Source of the DNA: Pseudonocardia oroxyli
GTDB lineage: Bacteria; Actinomycetota; Actinomycetes; Mycobacteriales; Pseudonocardiaceae
Assembly: GCF_900102195.1 (NCBI RefSeq)
Contig: NZ_FNBE01000002.1
Coordinates: 248,001-312,000, forward strand
Direction of reading: 5' to 3'
DNA length: 64,000 nucleotides
Below, piece by piece: positions 58,355 through 64,000 of this stretch. The notes beneath the pieces are model-generated. The model worked only from the letters and a program-made list of their open reading frames with translations, was not told where the DNA came from and did no database searches. How positions within the stretch are numbered: the first letter of the stretch is position 1; each line of letters starts with the position of its first letter. A program made the position numbers and the translations under genes.

Positions 58355-58391
58355 GGGCCGACACGAGCGTGCGAGTGGCGACATGAGAACC
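58328..58391 (+). repeat. 32-bp tandem duplication at the permease-mceA junction
   Basis: Bases 58328-58359 and 58360-58391 are alike at 26 of 32 positions, both starting GACACGAGCGTGCG and both holding an ATGAG. The duplicate spans the end of permease B and the start of mceA. It produces an 11-codon ORF (58351-58386) whose start overlaps the permease stop and whose stop overlaps the mceA ATG. Confidence 0.85.
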
Positions 58392-59789
58392 GTCGACGGT
58401 GGGAAGGCGCTGCGCGGGCTGGTGTTCGTGCTGGTCATCGCGCTGCTGCTGGGGCTGGCGGTGGCCCGGTACGCGGGTGCGTTCCGCGGCGGCGTGCCGG
58501 TGACCCTGCACGTCGACCGGGTCGGGACGCAGCTCAACGAGAAGGCGGACGTCAAGATCCGGGGCCTGATCGTCGGGCGGGTGGAGCAGATCAGCACGAC
58601 GGGCAGTGGCGCGGACGTCGAGCTGATGATCGACGAGGACAAGGCCGACCTGATCCCGGCGAACGTCACCGCCCGCCTGCTGCCCAAGACGCTCTTCGGC
58701 GAGAAGTTCGTGTCGCTGGTCCCGCCCTCGGACCCCGGGGCCGTGAAGCTCGCCTCCTACGACACCATCCAGCAGGACCGCAGCGTGGCGGGCATCGAGG
58801 TCGAGCGGGTGCTCGACGATCTCCTCCCGCTGCTCCAGGCGGTCAGGCCGCAGGACCTGGCGACGACCCTCGGCGCGCTGTCGCAGGGGCTGCAGGGCCG
58901 CGGCGACCAGCTCGGACGGACCCTGGAGCAGCTGAACACGCTGACCGGCGGCCTGCGCCCGGCGATCCCGGACCTGCAGGAGGACATCTCCCAGCTCGCG
59001 GACTTCTCCGAGAACCTGTCGAACGCCGCACCCGACCTGCTCGACGCGCTCGACGCGCTCACCACGACCAGCCGGACCATCACCGACGAGGCGGCGAACC
59101 TGCGTGCGCTCTACGCCTCCGTGGGCGGCGCCTCGGACGACCTGCGGGCCTTCCTGGACGCCAACAAGGAGAACCTGATCCGGCTCGCCGCCTCGGGCAG
59201 GCCGACCCTGGAGACGCTGCGGCGCTACTCGCCCGAGCTGCCGTGCTTCTTCTCCCAGGTCACCGGCCTGATCCCGTACCTGGACCAGGTGTTCGGCAAG
59301 GGGACGAACGAGCCGGGCGTGCACATCACCCTCGAGATCGGCCCGACGATGGGCAAGTACATCCCGAACCAGGACGAGCCGGAGTACCGGGACGACCGGG
59401 GCCCGCGCTGCTACCCGATGATCGACCCCGGGCCGCAGTACCCGCCGGACGGTCCGTTCCGGGACGGCGCGGTGCCGCCCGCCCCGCCCGTCGGCCAGCC
59501 CGTCGGGCCGCCCGCGCAGTTCGGCGTGGAGGACTACGGCACGTTCGACGGCACGTACTCGTGGGACCTGGTCCGCGGGTTCGCGTGGCGGCCGGGCACC
59601 CAGGTCGGCGCGGGCGGCACGGTGAAGCCGATCTCGTACGACATGGGCATCACCAACTCGCCGGGGGAGCAGCAGCAGATCGCCGAGCTCGTCGGCGCCC
59701 GGCAGGGCGTCGCGCCGGGTGAGGTCCCCGAGTGGGGCTCCGTGCTCGTGGGCCCGCTCTACCGCGGTGCGGAGGTGACCTTCACGTGA
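58383..59789 (+). CDS. mceA: MceA-type lipid transport protein
   Basis: A 468-residue Mce protein. An N-terminal membrane helix (LRGLVFVLVIALLLGLAVARYAG) precedes the MCE domain (about 38-115: VTLHVDRVGTQLNEKADVKIRGLIVGRVEQI). A long helical middle (140-290) builds the periplasmic tunnel. The C-terminal part is Pro-rich and ends WGSVLVGPLYRGAEVTFT. ATG 58383. It overlaps mceB by GTGA. It is one of six related subunits that ferry lipids or sterols across the cell envelope. Confidence 0.94.
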   Translation: MRTVDGGKALRGLVFVLVIALLLGLAVARYAGAFRGGVPVTLHVDRVGTQLNEKADVKIRGLIVGRVEQISTTGSGADVELMIDEDKADLIPANVTARLLPKTLFGEKFVSLVPPSDPGAVKLASYDTIQQDRSVAGIEVERVLDDLLPLLQAVRPQDLATTLGALSQGLQGRGDQLGRTLEQLNTLTGGLRPAIPDLQEDISQLADFSENLSNAAPDLLDALDALTTTSRTITDEAANLRALYASVGGASDDLRAFLDANKENLIRLAASGRPTLETLRRYSPELPCFFSQVTGLIPYLDQVFGKGTNEPGVHITLEIGPTMGKYIPNQDEPEYRDDRGPRCYPMIDPGPQYPPDGPFRDGAVPPAPPVGQPVGPPAQFGVEDYGTFDGTYSWDLVRGFAWRPGTQVGAGGTVKPISYDMGITNSPGEQQQIAELVGARQGVAPGEVPEWGSVLVGPLYRGAEVTFT

Positions 59790-60949
59790 AGCAGCTCCCG
59801 CTCGGACCGCTCACCAAGTTCCTGGCGTTCGCCCTGGTCACCGCCCTGGCGACGACCGTGCTCGCGCTGACCATCGCCAACAGCCAGGGCGGGGACAAGA
59901 CGACGTACTCGGCGCGCTTCACCGACGTCAACGGCCTGCTGGTCGGGGACGACGTGCGGATCGCGGGGGTGGCGGTCGGCTCCGTCGACAAGATCGAGAT
60001 CGTGGACCGGCGCGAGGCGCAGGTGGACTTCAGCGTCGACTCGACCCTGACCGTCCCGCAGTCGGTGACCGCGAGCGTGCTCTACAAGAACCTGATCGGG
60101 CAGCGCTTCCTCTCCCTGGCCCAGGGCGGCGGCAGCGGCAGGCTCGCCCCGGGCGACACCATCCCGGTGGCGCAGACCCGGCCGCCGCTCAACCTGACGA
60201 CCCTGTTCAACGGCTTCAAGCCGCTGTTCCAGGGCCTCGACCCGCAGCAGGTCAACCGGCTGTCGAACGAGATCGTCAGCACCCTGCAGGGGCAGGGCGG
60301 GACCATCGACAGCCTGCTGGCCAGCACGGCGTCCCTGACCAGCACCATCGCCGACCGGGACGCGGTCATCGGCCAGGTCGTCGACAACCTCAACGGCGTG
60401 CTCGACACCGTCAACAGCCACGACGAGCAGCTCAACCAGCTGGTGATCTCGCTGCGGCAGCTGGTGTCCGGGCTCGCCCAGGACCGCGAGCCCATCGGGA
60501 ACGCCATCACCTCGCTCGGCGACCTCACCGAGACCACCGGCGGCTTCCTCCGCGAGGCCCGCGAGCCCCTGCGCCAGGACATCTCCGCGCTCGGTGACCT
60601 GGCGGGCCGGCTCGACCGGGCGGAGCCGACCATCGAGCGGTTCCTGCAGTTCGCGCCGGGCAAGCTGAACACGATCAGCCGCGCGGCGAGCTACGGCAGC
60701 TGGTTCCAGTTCTACCTCTGCGGGGCCTCCGGCTCGATCGGGCTGGGTGACCTCCTGCCCGCCGTCGAGATCCCCGTGTTCAAGTCCGACTCGCCGCGTT
60801 GCGGCCCGGACCCCGACGGCGTGCAGGGCCAGTCCCCGCCGCTGGTGCCCGGCGTGCCGCCCGCGCTGCAACAGCTGGCGAACGGCCTGGTGCCGCCCGG
60901 TGCCCCCGACCTGCCCATCTTCGCCCCGCTGACGGGAGGGAACCGATGA
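59786..60949 (+). CDS. mceB: MceB-type lipid transport protein
   Basis: A 387-residue Mce protein with an N-terminal helix (KFLAFALVTALATTVLALTIA), an MCE domain (YSARFTDVNGLLVGDDVRIAGVAVGSVDKIEI) and a long helical region with repeated heptads (LTSTIADRDAVIGQVVDNLNGVLDTVNSHDEQLNQL). The C-terminal segment ends LPIFAPLTGG. GTG 59786. It overlaps mceC by ATGA. Confidence 0.94.
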   Translation: MKQLPLGPLTKFLAFALVTALATTVLALTIANSQGGDKTTYSARFTDVNGLLVGDDVRIAGVAVGSVDKIEIVDRREAQVDFSVDSTLTVPQSVTASVLYKNLIGQRFLSLAQGGGSGRLAPGDTIPVAQTRPPLNLTTLFNGFKPLFQGLDPQQVNRLSNEIVSTLQGQGGTIDSLLASTASLTSTIADRDAVIGQVVDNLNGVLDTVNSHDEQLNQLVISLRQLVSGLAQDREPIGNAITSLGDLTETTGGFLREAREPLRQDISALGDLAGRLDRAEPTIERFLQFAPGKLNTISRAASYGSWFQFYLCGASGSIGLGDLLPAVEIPVFKSDSPRCGPDPDGVQGQSPPLVPGVPPALQQLANGLVPPGAPDLPIFAPLTGGNR

Positions 60950-61905
60950 CCCGCCGTCCCGTCCTGCTCGCCGTGGTGGGGCTCGTGCTCATCGCCGTGG
61001 TCGCCGTCGTCGCCTTCCAGGCCCCGTCGCTCTTCGGCGGCCGGACCTATCAGGCCGAGTTCGGCGAGGCCGCCGGGCTGCAGTCGGGCGACCGGGTGAC
61101 CGTCGCCGGCGTCGAGGTCGGGCGGGTGACGTCGGTGGAGCTCGAGGGCGACCACGTGGCCGTCGACTTCCGCGTCGACTCGGCCTGGGTGGGGGACCGC
61201 ACCGCGGCCTCCATCGAGATCGCCACGCTGCTCGGCTCGAAGTACCTGGCCCTCGACGTGCAGGGCGACCAGGAGCTCGACCCGTCCGTGGCCATCCCGC
61301 GGGAGCGGACGATCTCGCCGTTCGACGTCGTCGAGGCCTTCAACGGGCTCTCCGGCACCATCGACCAGATCGACACGGCCCAGCTGGCCACCAGCCTGGA
61401 GACGCTCTCGGACACCTTCCGCGACACCCCGAACGACGTCCGCGGCACCCTCGACGGGCTGTCCCGGCTGTCCACGACGATCTCCAGCCGGGACGAGCAG
61501 ATCCGGAAGCTCCTGGCGGGCGCCCGGAACCTGTCCGGGATCCTCGCGGACCGCAGGCAGGACTTCGACCAGCTGCTCTCCGACGGCAACCTGCTGCTCG
61601 GCGAGCTGCAGAAGCGCAGGGACGCGATCGACCGGCTGCTCTCCGGCACCCGGCTGCTCTCGCAGCAGCTGTCGGGCCTGGTGGCGGACAACCGGGAGCA
61701 GCTGCGGCCGACGCTGGAGACCCTCGACCGCGTCGTCGCGGTGCTGCAGCGCAACCAGGACAACCTCGCCGAGACGCTGAAGAACGAGGCGGTCTTCGTG
61801 CGGCTGTTCTCCAACGCCCTCGGCAACGGGCGCTGGTTCGACAACTACATCTGCGGTCTGCTGCCGGTCCCGACGCTCGGCCCGCTGAACCCAGGAGGCT
61901 GCTGA
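60946..61905 (+). CDS. mceC: MceC-type lipid transport protein
   Basis: A 319-residue Mce protein, shorter than A and B. The membrane helix is LLAVVGLVLIAVVAVVAFQA. The MCE domain is YQAEFGEAAGLQSGDRVTVAGVEVGRVTSVELEG. A helical body with many Leu heptads follows. A C-terminal CGLLPVPTLGPLNPGGC holds two cysteines. ATG 60946; its stop and the mceD start share a base. Confidence 0.93.
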   Translation: MTRRPVLLAVVGLVLIAVVAVVAFQAPSLFGGRTYQAEFGEAAGLQSGDRVTVAGVEVGRVTSVELEGDHVAVDFRVDSAWVGDRTAASIEIATLLGSKYLALDVQGDQELDPSVAIPRERTISPFDVVEAFNGLSGTIDQIDTAQLATSLETLSDTFRDTPNDVRGTLDGLSRLSTTISSRDEQIRKLLAGARNLSGILADRRQDFDQLLSDGNLLLGELQKRRDAIDRLLSGTRLLSQQLSGLVADNREQLRPTLETLDRVVAVLQRNQDNLAETLKNEAVFVRLFSNALGNGRWFDNYICGLLPVPTLGPLNPGGC

Positions 61906-63248
61906 TGGCCGGATCGTGGGCGGGGGACAAGCGCCTGATCCAGATCGTGGCGCTCGGGTCCGTCATCGCCGTGCTGGCGGCCACCGGGGTGTGGTTGATC
62001 AACTCCGGCGGCGGCCGGAAGGTCACCGCGTACTTCACCAACGCCTCGGCGTTGTTCGAGGACAACGAGGTGCGCGTGCTGGGCGTGCCCGTCGGGACGA
62101 TCGACACGATCACCCCGGAGGGCACGCAGGTGAAGGTCGACATGACCATCACCGACCCGAAGGTGCACCTCGCGCCGGACGCGAAGGCCGCCGTGGTGTC
62201 GCCGAGCCTGGTCACCGGCCGCTATGTCCAGCTCTTCCCGACCGTCGCCGAGGACGCGCCGCAGCTCCCGGACGGGGCGACGATCCCGCTCGAGCGCACC
62301 GCCGTCCCGCTCGGCGTGGACGACCTGGCGCGCACGGCCACGGAGCTGTCGAAGGCGTTGGGGCCCAACGGGGCGAACGCGAACGGCGCGGTGTCCGACG
62401 CCCTCGACGTCGGCGCGCAGAACCTGGCGGGCAACGGCCAGGCGCTCAACGACACGATCACCGGGCTCGGCAACCTGTCCTCGACACTCGCCGGGTCCAG
62501 TGACGATCTCTACGGCACCGTCACCGAGCTGCAGAAGTTCACGCAGACCCTCGCCCAGGACGACGCGAAGGTGCGCGAGTTCAACGGCCGCATCGCGGAC
62601 GTGACCGGCTTCCTCGCCGACGACCGCGAGGAGCTCGGCGGCGCGCTGCACGACCTGGGCATCGCGCTCGGGGACGTCGCGGGCTTCGTCCGGGACAACC
62701 GGGACATCCTGCGCTCGAACGTCGACCGGCTGAGCGACGTGACCTCCACCCTCGTCGAGCAGCGCCGGGCGCTCACCGAGATCCTGGACGTGGCGCCGCT
62801 GGGCGTCTCCAACCTCGCCAACACCTACAACGGGGCGAGCGGCACCCTCGACACCCGGGCGAACCTCAACGAGCTGGGCAGCGGCGGCCTGCTGTACATC
62901 GTCTGCGACCAGGTCAAGACGGTGACGCCGGAGCAGCTGCAGGCCCTGACCGGCCTGCTCGACGCCTGCCGGCAGCTCCCGGACCCGGGCGTGATCCCGA
63001 GCCCGGTGCAGATCCTCGACTCGCTGTACAAGGGCCGGCCCATCCCGGTGGCCGGTCTGGCGATCCCGACGATCCCGCCGCCCACCGGGCAGAACCCGGA
63101 CCCCGCGGCACCCGCCCCGCAGCAGGGTGGCGCTCCGGCGGCCCCGCTGCCCGCGGCGCCGACGACGGCCCCGGCGGGCCCGGCGGCCCCCCAGGAGTCC
63201 GGCGGCATCGGCGGCTTCTTCTCCACGCTGTTCGGAGGTGGCTCGTGA
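61905..63248 (+). CDS. mceD: MceD-type lipid transport protein
   Basis: A 447-residue Mce protein. The N-terminal helix is IQIVALGSVIAVLAATGVWLI, then the MCE domain VTAYFTNASALFEDNEVRVLGVPVGTIDTI. A long helical body and a low-complexity Pro/Ala/Gly tail (PAAPLPAAPTTAPAGPAAP) close it. The end, GGIGGFFSTLFGGGS, is typical of MceD. It overlaps mceE by GTGA. Confidence 0.93.
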   Translation: MAGSWAGDKRLIQIVALGSVIAVLAATGVWLINSGGGRKVTAYFTNASALFEDNEVRVLGVPVGTIDTITPEGTQVKVDMTITDPKVHLAPDAKAAVVSPSLVTGRYVQLFPTVAEDAPQLPDGATIPLERTAVPLGVDDLARTATELSKALGPNGANANGAVSDALDVGAQNLAGNGQALNDTITGLGNLSSTLAGSSDDLYGTVTELQKFTQTLAQDDAKVREFNGRIADVTGFLADDREELGGALHDLGIALGDVAGFVRDNRDILRSNVDRLSDVTSTLVEQRRALTEILDVAPLGVSNLANTYNGASGTLDTRANLNELGSGGLLYIVCDQVKTVTPEQLQALTGLLDACRQLPDPGVIPSPVQILDSLYKGRPIPVAGLAIPTIPPPTGQNPDPAAPAPQQGGAPAAPLPAAPTTAPAGPAAPQESGGIGGFFSTLFGGGS

Positions 63249-64000
63249 AGCGGCTGGTCGCGGCCCTGACCGTCGCCACGTTCGCGCTCAGCGGCTGCGG
63301 GGTGCTCTCCGGCGGCCTGCGCGGCGTCGAGCTCCCCGGTGGCGCGGACCTCGGCGACGACCCGTACCAGGTGACGATCGAGTTCCCGGACGTCGTGGAC
63401 CTCGTGCCCCAGTCCCTGGTCAAGGTGGCGGACGTCAGCGTCGGCACCGTGCGCAGCATCGACGTCGACCCGCAGAGCTGGAACGCCCGCGTCACCGTCG
63501 CCGTGAACGGCGCGGTCGCGCTGCCCGCCGACGCCACCGCCCGGGTGCGCACGACGTCGCTGCTCGGCGAGAAGTTCGTGGAGCTCGCGGCACCCGCGCA
63601 GGGCGCCACCGGTTCGCTGCGGGACAGCGGGCAGATCCCGATCGAGCGCGCCGGCCGCGCCGTCGAGGTCGAGGAGGTGTTCGGCGCGCTGTCCATGCTG
63701 CTCAACGGCGGCGGCGTCGCGCAGATCAAGACCATCTCCACCGAGCTGAACGCGGCGCTGACCGGTCGCGAGCCGCAGATCCGCTCGCTGCTGGACAACC
63801 TGAACACGCTCGTCGGCGCGCTCGACGACCGCAAGGGCGAGATCACCCGCGCCCTCGACGGCATCAACCGGCTCGCCGCGACCCTGAACGACCGGCGGCC
63901 CCAGATCGAGAACGCGCTCGACAACCTCGAGCCCGGCATCGCCGAGCTGGAGCGCCAGCGCGGACAGCTCGTCGACATGCTCCAGGCGCTCGACCGGCTC
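63245..64000 (+). CDS. mceE: MceE-type lipoprotein, N-terminal part (partial)
   Basis: The first 252 codons are visible; the gene continues beyond the window. A lipobox (FALSGCG, Cys18) marks it as a lipoprotein, the feature that distinguishes MceE from other Mce proteins. The MCE domain (YQVTIEFPDVVDLVPQSLVKVADVSVGTVRSIDVD) and the start of the helical body follow. GTG 63245. An mceF gene should follow downstream. Confidence 0.93.
   Translation, partial: MKRLVAALTVATFALSGCGVLSGGLRGVELPGGADLGDDPYQVTIEFPDVVDLVPQSLVKVADVSVGTVRSIDVDPQSWNARVTVAVNGAVALPADATARVRTTSLLGEKFVELAAPAQGATGSLRDSGQIPIERAGRAVEVEEVFGALSMLLNGGGVAQIKTISTELNAALTGREPQIRSLLDNLNTLVGALDDRKGEITRALDGINRLAATLNDRRPQIENALDNLEPGIAELERQRGQLVDMLQALDRL

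Overview
The window is high-GC DNA (most third codon positions G or C, frequent GTG starts) from an actinomycete. An mce lipid-import operon, NDMA-type alcohol dehydrogenase, GAF-ANTAR regulators, a HadA/HadB pair, Mcr-type racemase and mycobacterial-type zinc-free ribosomal proteins suggest Pseudonocardiales (Pseudonocardia or a close relative). This is inferred from gene content only; no rRNA gene is present. The DNA is densely coded, with no gene-free stretch longer than about 260 bases.

Region 1 (1-6.2 kb): the end of an NhaA antiporter, two convergent DUF1990-type genes, a YbdK-type carboxylate-amine ligase, an RsbW-like ATPase, a SulP anion transporter and a DUF1330 gene ending in a 59-bp inverted repeat. 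Region 2 (6.2-10.2 kb, minus strand): six overlapping or abutting genes run CHRD protein, class F sortase, ECF sigma, anti-sigma, second ECF sigma, second anti-sigma. This looks like a cell-surface stress operon. Region 3 (10.4-12.6 kb): a 58-residue peptide with 21 histidines, a 40-bp palindrome that recurs at 56.7 kb, the wreck of a furA-katG pair (both genes internally deleted) and small proteins.

Region 4 (12.6-16.9 kb): a tightly coupled SDR, P450, SRPBCC and CrtI-like FAD oxidoreductase operon of unknown product, followed by a decayed SDR gene. Region 5 (17.7-20.8 kb): two GAF-ANTAR regulators flanking a small membrane protein with a SigF/SigB-like promoter, then a nickel/cobalt transporter with a possible ArsR-type operator. 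Region 6 (20.9-31.4 kb): YajQ, tRNA-Tyr, and assorted enzymes and regulators (nitrilase family, HTH-TOBE, PrmC-like, phosphatase-like, patatin, alpha/beta hydrolase, PucR, serine hydrolase, TenA). Region 7 (31.5-37.9 kb): an acyl-CoA ligase/P450 pair next to a giant ATPase-LuxR regulator.

Region 8 (38.0-46.2 kb) is the translation block. Cysteine-poor L33-S18-L28-S14 genes diverge from a COG0523 protein and L32 across a Zur-like dyad. Then come tRNA-Thr, tRNA-Met, the zinc-ribbon L33, hadA-hadB, an aminotransferase, tRNA-Trp, and secE-nusG-rplK-rplA. Region 9 (46.3-55.2 kb): Mcr racemase, a MocR regulator, an SCP2-like protein, a two-component pair, and an alcohol dehydrogenase/R2-like oxidase/DUF2236 cluster. 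Region 10 (55.4-64 kb): the mce operon (ATPase, two permeases, MceA-D and the start of MceE), running off the end of the window.
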